A stretch of 64,000 nt of DNA from Sphingobacterium haloxyli (GCF_002980525.1 NZ_PVBQ01000002.1:372001-436000), one strand, 5' to 3'; shown: positions 25,747 to 36,600, numbered from the stretch's first letter. The notes: generated from the sequence alone by a model not told the origin. Translations and numbers: made by a program.

Positions 25747-27027
25747 ATGAATAGAAAAGACTTCATAAAGATTTCATCCGTTTTCGCAGCATCTGCCTTG
25801 GTACCATTTCCTTCAGCATTCGCCAACGATAGCACGATTAGAGTAGGATTGATCGGCGCGCACGGAATGGGGTGGGCAAATTTGAACGCCATATTAAAGA
25901 ATACGAACGTACGGTGTACCGCACTATGTGATGTGGATGAAAATGTTTTAGAGAGACGTGCAGCAGAATTATCTGAACGTGGGATCAAGGTCAAGAAATT
26001 TGTTTCCCATAAAGATATGCTAGCGGAAGATGTAGTGGATGTCGTCATCGTTGCTACACCCGACCATTGGCACTGTCTGCAGCTTGTAGACGCCGTGAAA
26101 GCAGGAAAGCACGTATATCTTGAAAAGCCGATTGGTAATTCCGTACAAGAATGCGACGTGATGGTAAAAGCCGTTGGCGATAGCGCTAGTATTGTACAGG
26201 TAGGCCAGTGGCAGCGTAGTCAACAACATTTTCGCGATGCCATCGATTTTGTGCATTCAGGGAAATTAGGGAAAATCAGGACGGTGAAAGCATGGTCTTA
26301 TGTCGATTGGAAAAAGACTATCGAGAAAAAACCAGATGCGCCTATTCCGGCAGGCGTGCATTATGATCTCTGGTTGGGGCCAGCACAAACACGTCCTTTT
26401 AACCCCAACAGGTTTCACTTTGAATTCCGCTGGTTCTGGGATTATGCCGGAGGACTTATGACCGATTGGGGCGTACATATGTTGGATTATGCGTTGCTGG
26501 GTATGAAGGTGTCAGATCCGGTGTCTGTGATGGCGTCGGGCGGCAAATATGCTGATCCGGATGGCGCTTCGGAAACACCGGACACGATGAATGTCGTTTA
26601 TGAATTTAAGGACTTCAGTATACAGTGGGAACACGCCATAGGCATCGGCCTAGGCCCATACGATAGAAATCATGGCGTCGCATTCATTGGGAATAATGGT
26701 ACCCTGATACTGAATAGAAACGGGTGGGAAGTCATCCCTGAGAAAGGAAAGATGGAAGCCGTTGCACTGCAGAAGCCAAAAGACAACGGTCTGGATGTAC
26801 ACATGCAAAATTTTGTTCAGGCGATAACAAAGAAAGACCGCGGCATGGTCAATGCACCTATTCAGGTAGGCGCACATATAGCGGTGTTTTGCCAGATGGG
26901 AAATATAGCTTACCGGGCAGGTGAAAAACTATATTGGGATCGTGCGAAACGTAAATTTACGGATAGAAAAGCCAATAACTATCTATTGGCAAAATACCAT
27001 AACGGCTATAAAATCCCGAAGGTATAA
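25747..27027 (+). CDS. Gfo/Idh/MocA-family NAD(P)-dependent sugar oxidoreductase (first of two)
   Basis: A 426-residue protein with an N-terminal Rossmann fold (IRVGLIGAHGMGWANLNAIL), the EKP motif with catalytic Lys (YLEKPIGNSVQECDVM) and the GGLMTDWGVHMLDYA motif with the catalytic His region. The N-terminus MNRKDFIKISSVFAASALVPF resembles a weak Tat/Sec export signal, as is usual for Bacteroidota members of this family acting in the periplasm with bound cofactor. Family members oxidise or reduce sugar hydroxyls, often at C3, and GH109-like members use NAD for non-hydrolytic deglycosylation. It forms an operon-like group with the DUF1080 protein and a second oxidoreductase. Confidence 0.9.
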   Translation: MNRKDFIKISSVFAASALVPFPSAFANDSTIRVGLIGAHGMGWANLNAILKNTNVRCTALCDVDENVLERRAAELSERGIKVKKFVSHKDMLAEDVVDVVIVATPDHWHCLQLVDAVKAGKHVYLEKPIGNSVQECDVMVKAVGDSASIVQVGQWQRSQQHFRDAIDFVHSGKLGKIRTVKAWSYVDWKKTIEKKPDAPIPAGVHYDLWLGPAQTRPFNPNRFHFEFRWFWDYAGGLMTDWGVHMLDYALLGMKVSDPVSVMASGGKYADPDGASETPDTMNVVYEFKDFSIQWEHAIGIGLGPYDRNHGVAFIGNNGTLILNRNGWEVIPEKGKMEAVALQKPKDNGLDVHMQNFVQAITKKDRGMVNAPIQVGAHIAVFCQMGNIAYRAGEKLYWDRAKRKFTDRKANNYLLAKYHNGYKIPKV

Positions 27028-27084
27028 GATAATGCATATTGAATGATAGGTTATGAATTTCCATATTTAAATAAATATTAAAAA

Positions 27085-28464
27085 ATGAATACAATATCTA
27101 AGTTTTTAGTCGCTGCGGCTATCGGGTTTATTGCATGTCAGTCTCCGACCGGAGCGCAAAGCGACGGTAAATGGACAGATCTCTTTGACGGCAAGACACT
27201 GAAAGGTTGGAAACCCCTCGGGGGGGAAGCGCCTTATACGGTAGAAGATGGAGCGATCGTCGGAACCATGACGAAGGGAACACCAAATTCGTTCTTAGTG
27301 ACAGAAGAAGAATACGGCGACTTTATTTTAGAAGTTGATGTTAAACTAGAAGGAGACCGGACGAATTCCGGCATCCAAACCCGCAGTCATTATGACCCCG
27401 ATGCCAATAAGGGCAAGGGACGCGTATATGGCCGGCAAGTAGAAATCGATCCTACCCCGCGCGCGTGGTCTGGAGGGATCTACGACGAAGCGCGTCGCGG
27501 ATGGCTTTATCCGCTAGACCTTAACGAAGCCGCTAGATCTGCCTATAAACAGGATGAATTCAATCATTATCGTATTGAAGCTATCGGCGATGAACTACGT
27601 ACATGGGTAAATGGTGTTCCAGTCTCGTATGTAATCGACACCATCGACAGGAAAGGTTTTATTGGTTTACAGGTACATAGTATTTCAGATGACTTACACG
27701 GTAAAAAAGTACATTTTAAAAATATCCGAATACAAACAGAAAACTTAAAACCTACGGATTTTCCAGATGATGTATTTGTCGTGAATCTTAAACCTAATGA
27801 TTTGAGCGATGCCGAGAAAAAATCCGGTGTGGAATTGCTTTTCGACGGCAATACAGCTGATCAATGGAGAAGCGTACGCGGCGATTCTTTTCCAGAAAAG
27901 GGATGGAAAGTCGGGAATGGAGAGATCACTGTATTGAAATCGGATGGTGGCGAATCCACTAATGGGGGAGACATCATCACACGCGATCAATTTGCTGTTT
28001 TTGACCTTTCTTTTGAATTCAAGATGACTCCGGGGGCAAATAGCGGTGTAAAGTATTTTGTAACCCTCAAGGAAAAAACGAAAGGCTCTGCCATCGGATT
28101 GGAATATCAGATTTTGGACGATGAAAAGCATCCTGACGCGAAGATGGGCCGCGACGGAAACCGTACATTAGCTTCTTTGTATGATTTAATTACTTCCAAC
28201 AAAGAAAAACGTGCCCGTAGACCGATTGGCGAATGGAACCGTGGACGTGTAGTAGTATCAGAAGATAGTACAGTAACCCACTATTTAAACGGGGTTAAAA
28301 TGGTAGAGTATAAACGCGGATCAAAAGAATATCTTGATTTGGTGGCAAGAAGTAAGTACAAGGATTGGGATAATTTCGGTGGAGCTGCACAAGGACATAT
28401 TCTCTTACAGGATCATGGAGATAATGTTTCTTTTAGAAATATCAAGATTAAGAAAATTAAATAA
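27085..28464 (+). CDS. Double DUF1080 (3-keto-disaccharide hydrolase-like) protein
   Basis: A secreted 459-residue protein with two consecutive DUF1080 concanavalin-like domains. The first opens with WTDLFDGKTLKGWKPLGGEA (about residue 30) and includes TNSGIQTRSHY and YGRQVEIDPTPRAWSGGIYD; the second opens with GVELLFDGNTADQWRS (about 248) and includes ANSGVKYFVTL and GLEYQILDDEKHPD. DUF1080 proteins have been linked to cleavage of 3-keto-glycosides after C3 oxidation, probably by elimination. Here it lies directly between two Gfo/Idh/MocA oxidoreductases, the arrangement expected for oxidise, cleave, reduce. The two domains differ, so one may be binding-only or have another specificity. The signal region ends GAQSDG. 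Confidence 0.88.
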   Translation: MNTISKFLVAAAIGFIACQSPTGAQSDGKWTDLFDGKTLKGWKPLGGEAPYTVEDGAIVGTMTKGTPNSFLVTEEEYGDFILEVDVKLEGDRTNSGIQTRSHYDPDANKGKGRVYGRQVEIDPTPRAWSGGIYDEARRGWLYPLDLNEAARSAYKQDEFNHYRIEAIGDELRTWVNGVPVSYVIDTIDRKGFIGLQVHSISDDLHGKKVHFKNIRIQTENLKPTDFPDDVFVVNLKPNDLSDAEKKSGVELLFDGNTADQWRSVRGDSFPEKGWKVGNGEITVLKSDGGESTNGGDIITRDQFAVFDLSFEFKMTPGANSGVKYFVTLKEKTKGSAIGLEYQILDDEKHPDAKMGRDGNRTLASLYDLITSNKEKRARRPIGEWNRGRVVVSEDSTVTHYLNGVKMVEYKRGSKEYLDLVARSKYKDWDNFGGAAQGHILLQDHGDNVSFRNIKIKKIK

Positions 28465-28484
28465 TTGGAACTAAACAGAAAAAT

Positions 28485-29900
28485 ATGAACCATTACCTTT
28501 CGCGCCGTAGCTTTATCAGTCGTGCTGCCATGGCAGGCGGCGGTGTATTGTTGGCGAACAGCGTCTTAGGAAAAATTCCTTTTGCCTCTGCCAACGAACG
28601 TGTGAACCTGGCTTGTGTAGGTGTAGGAAACCGAGCTGGGGAGATTATTAAGGATTTATACAAAACGGGGCTTTGTAATATTGTGGCGCTATGTGATGTA
28701 GACATGGGGGCTAAACAGACACAGCAATTAATTAAGATGTTTCCGGATGTTCCCCGCTTTCAAGATTTTAGGGAGATGTTCGATAAGATGGGGAACCAGA
28801 TCGACGCGGTATCGATCGGTACGCCGGATTTCGCCCATTTTGCAATAACCATGACTGCCTTGGAATTAGGGAAACATGTATATGTGGAGAAACCGATGGC
28901 ACAGACCTTCTGGGAAGTCGAGCTGATGATGCAAAAAGCGAAAAAACATAGTAACGTCGTCACGCAGATGGGGAACCAAGGTCATTCCGAAGCGAATTAT
29001 TTCCAATTTAAAGCATGGAAAGACGCAGGAATCATCAAGGATGTAACGCGTATCGATGCACATATGAATAACGCACGCCGCTGGCATACTTGGGATCCGA
29101 ACATGAAAAACTTTCCGCCGGCGGAAAAGATCCCGACTACATTAGACTGGGAATTATGGCAAATGCAAACGTTGGGGCATGATTATAACAAGGATTTTAT
29201 CAACGGTCAATGGCGCTGCTGGTATGATTTTGGTATGGGCGCATTGGGCGACTGGGGCGCGCATATCTTAGATACAGCACACGAATTCCTAGAACTGGGT
29301 CTGCCAACACAAGTGGAGGCTACCTACTTGGAAGGACATAACGCGTTCTTTTTCCCGATGTCCTCTACGATTAAATTCCATTTTCCGAAACGGAAAAGGA
29401 TGCCTGCTGTCGATATTACTTGGTACGATGGACTGGATAACCTACCTGAAATTCCAGAAGGTTATGGTGTTTCGGGCCTAGATCCTAACATTCCGCCACC
29501 GAGTACCGGTGAAATCGAACCGGCCAAGCTTAATCCCGGAAAGATTATCTACGGGAAAGACTTAACGTTTAAGGGGGCTTCTCATGGAAGTACTCTGCAA
29601 ATTATTCCGGAATCAAAGGCAAAGGACTTAGCGAATAAGCTTCCTGAAGTCCCCGAATCTCCTTCAAACCATTTCGCGAACTTCCTGAAGGCGTGTAAAG
29701 GCGAAGAGAAGACCAGATCTCCTTTTGAAATAGCAGGACCATTAAGTCAGGTGTTTTGTTTAGGCGTCATTACCCAACGACTGAACAGCAAGATAGATTT
29801 TGACCCTGTTAAAAAAGAAATTACCAACGATAAATTTGCGAATGCCTTGTTAGTCGGGCCTCCACCGGCAAAAGGCTGGGAGCAATACTACAAAGTCTAG
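28485..29900 (+). CDS. Gfo/Idh/MocA-family oxidoreductase with Tat signal (second of two)
   Basis: A 471-residue protein starting MNHYLSRRSFISRAAMAGGG, a classic twin-arginine signal, so it is folded with its nicotinamide cofactor before export. The Rossmann fold reads VNLACVGVGNRAGEIIKDL, the EKP motif is YVEKPMAQTFWEVELM, and the C-terminal domain has FGMGALGDWGAHILDTAHEF with the conserved His. Longer than the first oxidoreductase and not a close duplicate. It starts 20 bases after the DUF1080 gene and ends at a strong hairpin terminator, defining the three-gene unit. Likely the reverse or complementary redox step for a keto-sugar. Confidence 0.9.
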   Translation: MNHYLSRRSFISRAAMAGGGVLLANSVLGKIPFASANERVNLACVGVGNRAGEIIKDLYKTGLCNIVALCDVDMGAKQTQQLIKMFPDVPRFQDFREMFDKMGNQIDAVSIGTPDFAHFAITMTALELGKHVYVEKPMAQTFWEVELMMQKAKKHSNVVTQMGNQGHSEANYFQFKAWKDAGIIKDVTRIDAHMNNARRWHTWDPNMKNFPPAEKIPTTLDWELWQMQTLGHDYNKDFINGQWRCWYDFGMGALGDWGAHILDTAHEFLELGLPTQVEATYLEGHNAFFFPMSSTIKFHFPKRKRMPAVDITWYDGLDNLPEIPEGYGVSGLDPNIPPPSTGEIEPAKLNPGKIIYGKDLTFKGASHGSTLQIIPESKAKDLANKLPEVPESPSNHFANFLKACKGEEKTRSPFEIAGPLSQVFCLGVITQRLNSKIDFDPVKKEITNDKFANALLVGPPPAKGWEQYYKV

Positions 29901-29908
29901 TAAATATG

Positions 29909-29946
29909 GCGTACAAAGAAACCTCGAATTCCGACTCTTTGTACGC
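29909..29946 (+). terminator. Intrinsic terminator after the oxidoreductase operon
   Basis: GCGTACAAAGA (29909-29919) pairs perfectly with TCTTTGTACGC (29936-29946), an 11-bp stem with a 16-base loop, followed by T-rich sequence (TAATTTCTTTATCTT). Confidence 0.75.
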
Positions 29947-30054
29947 TAATTTCTTTATCTTCGATTGACCAATTTCATCGTTCTTAGCGCACAAACCTTG
30001 TGTAACAAGTTCCTTTTTCAAATGAATTTCACGTTTCCGATAATTATATAAAAG

Positions 30055-31506
30055 ATGAAAAATATAATATTGTACATAATTGCAATCGGGTTATTATGTT
30101 ATAGCAACAAGTCGCATGCGCAAACAGCGAAGCCTAATTTTATCTTTTTTATTACGGACGATATCGGATGGAACGACGTAGGTTGTTACGGGGATCCGAA
30201 TGTTAACACGCCAAATATCGACAGCCTAGCCAGCATTGGGGTGAAGTTTGAAAATGCATATCTGACGACCAGTAGCTGTAGCCCAAGTCGTGCTAGTATT
30301 ATTACTGGGCGTTATCCTCACAATACGGGAGCGCCGGAACTACATGACCCACTTCCGAAAGGGCAGTTGATGTTCCCCCAGTTATTGAAAAAGGCGGGTT
30401 ACTATACCGTGTTATCTGGCAAGAACCATATGGGACCGCAAACAAAACATGCGTTCGATACAATTTCACCAGGCAAGGGACCAGGGGGAGAAGAGGATTG
30501 GAATGAGATTATACAAAGCAGACCGAAAGACAAGCCTTTCTTTTTTTGGTTTGCTTCGAATGATGCGCATCGAGATTGGCAAATTAACGATAAGGGCGCC
30601 CTATACAACCCTGATGATATCATCATGCCACCGATGCTATATAATGGTCCAAAGACACGTGAAGATTTGGCGGCATATTATCATGAAGTGTCCCGAGCAG
30701 ACTATTATTTGGGCGAACTAATCAGGGAGCTGAAGAAGCAGAATATCTTGGAGAACACCTATATCATCTTTATGAGTGACAATGGCCGTCCTTTTCCTAG
30801 AAGTAAGGGACGGTTATACGACAGTGGAATCAAGACACCGTTTATCGTCTTTGGTCCGAGCGTAGACCGAGGTACAACACAAGCTTTAATAAGCGCAGTG
30901 GACATTGCGCCGACAATACTACATCTGGCAGGCGCCGAAATAAGCGATAGCATGCAAGGCCTAAGTTTTCGCCCTATTCTGGAGAATCGCGAAAAATTTG
31001 ACCATCGTGATTTTGCTTTTGCCGAACATAACTGGCATGTTTTTCAAGCACATGAACGAATGGTCCGTTACAAAGATTGGGTGTACATCAGAAACGCTTT
31101 TCCTGAGCGTCAAAATCTGCTTGGAGAATCCACGCGTCAATTTCCGGCGGGGAAAGAGTTGTGGGAGGCCCATGACAAGGGGTTAACCGCACGTGAACAG
31201 GAAGATGTCTTTCTCGTACCTCGGGAGGGGGAAGAATTATACGATCTAAGCGCTGATCCACATCAATTTAAAAATCTAGCCGCCGATAGAAAATACGAGG
31301 AGGCCCTCCATTATTTAGGTAGGGTCCTAGACCAATGGGTCGAAGAAACAGGTGATTCTGTTCCGAAAAGTCCAACCCCTGACCGAGATGACGTGTATGG
31401 AAAACGTTTGCCGGGAAAATGGAAAAAAGGGGAAAGGGCAGGGGCAAGTAAGCAAGCTGAACGTATTAATGCAAAGGGGCCAACGAGCGTAAACGACGTA
31501 CGGTAA
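30055..31506 (+). CDS. Family S1 sulfatase, secreted
   Basis: A 483-residue formylglycine-dependent sulfatase. The signature is TSSCSPSRASIITGRYP with the modified Cys at about residue 75; metal ligands lie in NFIFFITDDIGWNDVGCYG and IFMSDNGRPFPRSKGRLYD. A signal peptide ends in SHAQ. The C-terminus is basic (KWKKGERAGASKQAERINAK), longer than needed for the fold. It is separated from the oxidoreductase operon by a terminator and lies 87 bases before the sigma factor gene. It is not a close copy of the sulfatase at 10162 (CSPSR against CIPTR and different surroundings), so it may attack a different sulfate position. Confidence 0.92.
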   Translation: MKNIILYIIAIGLLCYSNKSHAQTAKPNFIFFITDDIGWNDVGCYGDPNVNTPNIDSLASIGVKFENAYLTTSSCSPSRASIITGRYPHNTGAPELHDPLPKGQLMFPQLLKKAGYYTVLSGKNHMGPQTKHAFDTISPGKGPGGEEDWNEIIQSRPKDKPFFFWFASNDAHRDWQINDKGALYNPDDIIMPPMLYNGPKTREDLAAYYHEVSRADYYLGELIRELKKQNILENTYIIFMSDNGRPFPRSKGRLYDSGIKTPFIVFGPSVDRGTTQALISAVDIAPTILHLAGAEISDSMQGLSFRPILENREKFDHRDFAFAEHNWHVFQAHERMVRYKDWVYIRNAFPERQNLLGESTRQFPAGKELWEAHDKGLTAREQEDVFLVPREGEELYDLSADPHQFKNLAADRKYEEALHYLGRVLDQWVEETGDSVPKSPTPDRDDVYGKRLPGKWKKGERAGASKQAERINAKGPTSVNDVR

Positions 31507-31593
31507 ATTTTCGTACCTTCATACATACAAAAGAAGATGGTAATATTATAAATCAACAGGCATAATCACATACTGTTATATTGACGGGGAGAT

Positions 31594-32196
31594 ATGACGA
31601 ATTTAAAAAATCATACCGATGAAGCATTGGTTATCTTATTGAATAATGATAACGAAGCCGCTTTCATGGAGATCTATGACAGGTATAAAAATCAACTTGC
31701 TTCTCATCTGGTTCGGCTGTTACGTTCTTATGAGCTAGCGGAAGAGGTATTGCAGGACGTGTTTATCATGTTATGGGAAAAACGTAACGAGATGGATGCT
31801 TCGAAATCGGTTCCTGCTTACCTGTATCGGAGTGCACTGAATAAGAGTAAGAATATGTTCCGAAAAATCGCGAATGACAATCGTCTTCGGGAAGAGTTTT
31901 TATTGCACTTTAAGGTGTCAAGCAGTAATTCCGTAGACGAGTGGATAGATAGCAAGGAGGTTAAACAGTTGCTTAATAGTTTGTTAGATCGATTGCCGCC
32001 TCAACAAAAAAAAGTTTATATGTTATGTAAGTTGGATGGCTTGAGTTATAAAGAAGTGAGCGAACAGTTACAAATATCCGTAACGACGGTGAACAGCCAT
32101 ATTAGAAATGCGAATCTATTCTTAAAAAGTGAATTAAAGAACCAATCTGAACTTTCCGGCTTTTTATATACCGCCCTTATTCTTCTTCTTTTTTAA
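31594..32196 (+). CDS. ECF sigma factor (FecI/RpoE-like) of a PUL
   Basis: A 200-residue sigma-70 family factor with region 2 (AAFMEIYDRYKNQLASHLVR, YELAEEVLQDVFIMLWEKRN) and region 4 (LLDRLPPQQKKVYMLCKLDG followed by LSYKEVSEQLQISVTTVNSH). A Shine-Dalgarno GGGGAG precedes the ATG. The anti-sigma gene follows about 100 bases later and an STN-type SusC after that, the standard trans-envelope signalling cassette: ligand binding by SusC relieves FecR and frees the sigma factor to transcribe the SusC operon. Region 4 is followed by a short hydrophobic tail (GFLYTALILLLF). Confidence 0.94.
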   Translation: MTNLKNHTDEALVILLNNDNEAAFMEIYDRYKNQLASHLVRLLRSYELAEEVLQDVFIMLWEKRNEMDASKSVPAYLYRSALNKSKNMFRKIANDNRLREEFLLHFKVSSSNSVDEWIDSKEVKQLLNSLLDRLPPQQKKVYMLCKLDGLSYKEVSEQLQISVTTVNSHIRNANLFLKSELKNQSELSGFLYTALILLLF

Positions 32197-32299
32197 TTTT
32201 TTTTTAGCTGATCTATAGTGTTTTATAAAGAATAGACTATTTCCATTGCTTGCTTTTTTCATTTCAGGTGTAATGTATAAAGTTAACCGAAATGTTATA

Positions 32300-33496
32300 A
32301 TGGGAAAAAGCCGATACGACATTGAGATACTATGTAGAAAATATATAGACCGTTCTATTTCTGAAGAGGAAGTAGCAGAAATGCTCGACTATTTTAAAGA
32401 TCATGGTATCCCAGATAAATTTGACCATCTTTTAGGCGTAGAATTTTCCAAAGCCGTGGAATCAACTAACCCAACCGAGCAAATAGAGCACCTAACCGAT
32501 AAAGTCAAATTAAATTTGAAGAACCATGTCGCATCGAAAAAGAAATCAGATTTGTATCGTTGGCTACCTTATGTTGCTGCCGTATTAATATTCGGCACGG
32601 TAGGGGTTTCCTGGTTTGTATTCTCGCCGAAAGCGAATGATACGATTGTCTCTGAAATCAATATTATGCCCGGAGGAAATAAAGCAACAATAACACTTGC
32701 TGACGGTAGGGTACTAGCCCTGGACGAAAGTCGTGAAGGCATTATTATTGAGGGGCAGGAAGTCACCTATAATGATGGTACCTCTACTGTTTTAGCATTG
32801 GAATCATCTTCTCCTCAAATGTTGACCCTAAGTACACCTCGCGGAGGAACCTATAAAGTTACACTGGCCGACGGATCCATGGTCTGGTTGAATGCCGAGT
32901 CAACACTAAAATACCCTTCCCATTTCGCTAAAGGAGAGCGTGTTGTCGAATTGGCGGGAGAGGCTTATTTCGATGTAAAACGTGTACAAACCGATAACTC
33001 GGCTGCGCACTTTAAACCATTTAAAGTCGTTAGCGCCAACCAAACGATTACCGTTTTAGGTACGGAATTTAATATTTCGGCTTATCACGATGAGGAGGAA
33101 ACGAAGACCACCTTGGTGGATGGTAAAGTTCGTGTCGAAACACGTCGATTTGGTGAGGAGATGACACTTCTTCCAGGTGAACAGGGAAAGAATGGGAAGA
33201 ATGGACTAGAAAAAAATAAAGTGGATGTATACGATTATATAGACTGGAAGAACGGCGAATTTGTATTCCGCAACGAGACTGCAACAGAAGTATTGCAACG
33301 CATAGCACGCTGGTATGATATTGCGATTGATTATAAGGACTATGTACCTTCTGATGAGGTTTTCTCGGGCAGTATCTCACGGAATAGTAATCTACAGACA
33401 GTCTTGAACATTTTGCGAGAAGCAGGCGATGTTACATTTGAAGTCAAAGATCGGACGGTTGCTGTCCGTAACAAGGTTAAAAATACACTCCAATAA
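32300..33496 (+). CDS. FecR-type anti-sigma factor
   Basis: A single-pass inner-membrane regulator: N-terminal cytoplasmic sigma-binding part (YDIEILCRKYIDRSISEEEV), transmembrane helix YRWLPYVAAVLIFGTVGVSW, and the periplasmic FecR domain (LSTPRGGTYKVTLADGSMVW, FDVKRV, VLGTEFNISAYHDEEETKTT) followed by a C-terminal DUF4974/STN-like domain (ATEVLQRIARWYDIAIDYKD). ATG 32300 gives the usual N-terminus; initiators at 32246 and 32273 would add a short odd extension. It receives the signal from the STN domain of the next gene's product. Confidence 0.92.
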   Translation: MGKSRYDIEILCRKYIDRSISEEEVAEMLDYFKDHGIPDKFDHLLGVEFSKAVESTNPTEQIEHLTDKVKLNLKNHVASKKKSDLYRWLPYVAAVLIFGTVGVSWFVFSPKANDTIVSEINIMPGGNKATITLADGRVLALDESREGIIIEGQEVTYNDGTSTVLALESSSPQMLTLSTPRGGTYKVTLADGSMVWLNAESTLKYPSHFAKGERVVELAGEAYFDVKRVQTDNSAAHFKPFKVVSANQTITVLGTEFNISAYHDEEETKTTLVDGKVRVETRRFGEEMTLLPGEQGKNGKNGLEKNKVDVYDYIDWKNGEFVFRNETATEVLQRIARWYDIAIDYKDYVPSDEVFSGSISRNSNLQTVLNILREAGDVTFEVKDRTVAVRNKVKNTLQ

Positions 33497-33544
33497 ATCC
33501 TAAAAAGCTCATGTTATGATTTAGCGACGAGATGAACAAAAAAA

Positions 33545-33569
33545 ACCGAAAGTGCGACCAACACTTTCG
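33545..33569 (-). terminator. Minus-strand intrinsic terminator in the SusC leader region
   Basis: CCGAAAGTG (33545-33553) and CACTTTCGG (33561-33569) form a perfect 9-bp stem with a 7-base loop. Read on the minus strand the stem is followed by TTTTTTTTG, the form of a strong Rho-independent terminator; on the plus strand there is no T run. No minus-strand gene lies nearby, so it may end an antisense transcript starting near the SusC 5' end. Confidence 0.65.
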
Positions 33570-33647
33570 GCAATATCTGCTAGGCAGAAAATGTTCAGGA
33601 CAACTTGTAAATCTATAGTTATTCAATTGAACCAAACATTATTGTAA

Positions 33648-36600
33648 ATGTACGAAAAAATTACTTTCACCCTGAATTGGGTGCTAAAAAGACAGGTGCT
33701 TATGCGCATGCAGCTTACGCTAACAATCATTATCTTCTTCGCCATGCAGGTGGGGGCAAATAGTGTCGCACAGCACTATGTCACCCTCCAACAGCAGGAT
33801 ATTTCCCTAAAGGAAGTTTTTAAGGAAATTAAGAAGCAAACCGACCTCACCGTTTTCTATTCGGCGAAGCGACTGAATGATTCCCGCAAGGTCAACACAA
33901 ATTTTAAGAATACCTCCTTGGAAGCCGTATTACGCGAATGTCTTCGGGGATTATCCCTGACGTATGTTATTATGGATAAAACGATCGTCTTGAAAGAGAA
34001 GGAAACGAAAATAACAACACGTAATAACACACAGTTAAATAACCGCCCGGTAACTTCTGTTTCTCAATCTCAACAGCATATCGTAACAGGTGTGATTCGC
34101 GATGTAAACGGAGTCCCGTTGACAGGGGTTTCTGTCTCGGTTACAGGAACGGCCTCTACCGTAGCTACTTCCGAAAATGGTTCTTATCATATCATTGCGA
34201 AACCGGACGCAACCCTTGTGTTTTATTCAGTAGGTTTTGCACGTAAGGAAGAAAGTATTCGTGGTAGATCTGTTATTGATATAACCTTGGAGCAAGAAAT
34301 CAGTGATTTGGATGAAGTGGTAGTGGTGGGGTACGGCGCGGTGAAGAAATCTGATTTAACGGGGGCCGTCAACGTAATCGACGAACAAACCATCCGCAAT
34401 ACACCCGCCGCAAACATTGCAATGGCCCTGCAAGGGGCAGGATCTGGTGTGAACATACAGCGTAGCGGAGGATCAACACACCCGGCACATACGCCTGAGA
34501 TCCGTATCCGCGGAACGCGATCGATCGCTGCTGGCAATGACCCTCTTTTGGTTGTGGACGGTATTCCTTACGATTTAGGTATGATGAATAATATTTCACC
34601 AGATGATATCACTTCGGTTACTGTGCTTAAGGATGCTTCGTCAACAGCGATCTATGGTTCGCGGGGAGCCAATGGCGTTATATTGATGACGACCAAGCGC
34701 GGAGTAGAAGGGGCGAGGGCTACAGTTACCTATAGCGGATATATTGGAATCAACAAGCCGTTAGGGTTTTATGATCTTATGAATGCGGATGAATATATGG
34801 AACTACGGAAATGGGCCATGTACAATCGGTACAAAAATTCGGACGGCTACACCGGCATCGACGACCCCAGGGTATTAGAACGGGTATTCGAAGGAGGGCT
34901 TGACGGAGAAACGGACGGCTATAAAAATGGCGTGTATACCGACTGGCAGAAGGAGTTGTATGACAAGGATCCAACAATCACCAATCACCAGGTAGGCATA
35001 GCGGGCGGATCTAAAAATACCCAGTATGCCGCATCATTGGGATATTATAAAGCGACAGGTATATACGACTTACAGTCGATGGAACGCACAACTCAGAAAT
35101 TATCTGTGGATCATACCATAAACAAATACTTAAAAATAGGGATCAACACATTGAACACCTACTATATAAGCAGAGGAGAAAGCCTCAACCCAATGGGCGA
35201 CGCTTTAAGGTTGAGTCCATTGCTCACGCCATTGATGGACGATGGATCAATACGGGAGAAAGTACATCCGAATGATCTGATGAGCAACCCGCTAATGGAT
35301 CTGCGTGAGGGAGCTATCCAAGACGATCGCAAACGATTATCGACCTTTACAACCGGCTATCTGGATGTGGACCTCACGCATGGCTTTAAGTACAGGCTTA
35401 ATGCGGGTGTCCAGTTATCGCAGACCACATTGCAACGCTACTATCAGCAAGGAACAAGCAAGCGTCGCCAGTCATCGAATTATGGCTATAACGAATCAGC
35501 TTCACTTATAGACTATACCATTGAAAACCTGTTGACGTATGATAAAAAAGTAGAGAAGCATAATTTTAATGTTACGGCGTTGTTTAGTGCTGGAGAAAGG
35601 GAATCACAGAATTTTGACCTGAACTATGAAAATGTACCGACCAATCAAGTAGGTTACTACAATCCGGGTACGGCTGAAAACCATAAAGGAGGGGGAAACT
35701 ACAGCAAGTGGAGCATGCTTTCTTACATGGGGCGTCTTAATTATGATTATGACCAACGTTATTATCTGACGACGACACTCCGTGCCGATGGCTCTTCACG
35801 TCTGGCTAAAGGTAATAAGTGGCATTATTTCCCTTCTGCTGCCTTTGCGTGGAATATAGGAAACGAACAGTTTATGGATAGAACCTCTTCTATATTGTCT
35901 CAGTTGAAACTGCGTCTCAGTTATGGGGAAGTAGGTAACACCAACGTGGCTCCCTATGACACGCAGGGTAATATGAGCAGCAATAGGTATATCTTTGGGT
36001 CACAGGGGGTGCTTGGATATTATCCGACTGCCGCCTCCAACAGCGAACTAAAGTGGGAACGTACAGCCAGTTATAATGCGGGTATAGATTTTGGTTTTTT
36101 GGATAATCGGATTACTGGTTCGATGGAAGTGTACAAACAGTACTCCAACAATTTGATGATGAGTTTCACTCCTCCTGCAACGAGTGGCGTCAGTACCGCA
36201 ATCCCCTACAATGTAGGTAAAACAGAAAATGTGGGATTTGAGACGAATGTCCGTATGCATGTTTTCAATGGCGACGGTAGGAATAAATTCCAGTGGACGA
36301 CCGATTTAAATATCTACTTTAACGGGAATAAAGTCGTTCAACTTACCGAAGGAGCAGATCAACTGATTTCTGACAACCTCTTTGTCGGTCATCCGCTGGG
36401 ATCTTTCTACGAATATGTAGGATTGGGTATCTGGCAAGATACGCCCGAAGACAGGGCGCTTGCCGAAAGCTTCGGACTTCAAACCTCGGGTGATGAGTCC
36501 GTAATAGGAACAATTAAAGTGGACGACATCAGTGGACCCAATGGTGAACCCGATGGCATCATCAACGATTATGACCGGAAAGTATTGGGAAGTCATCAGG

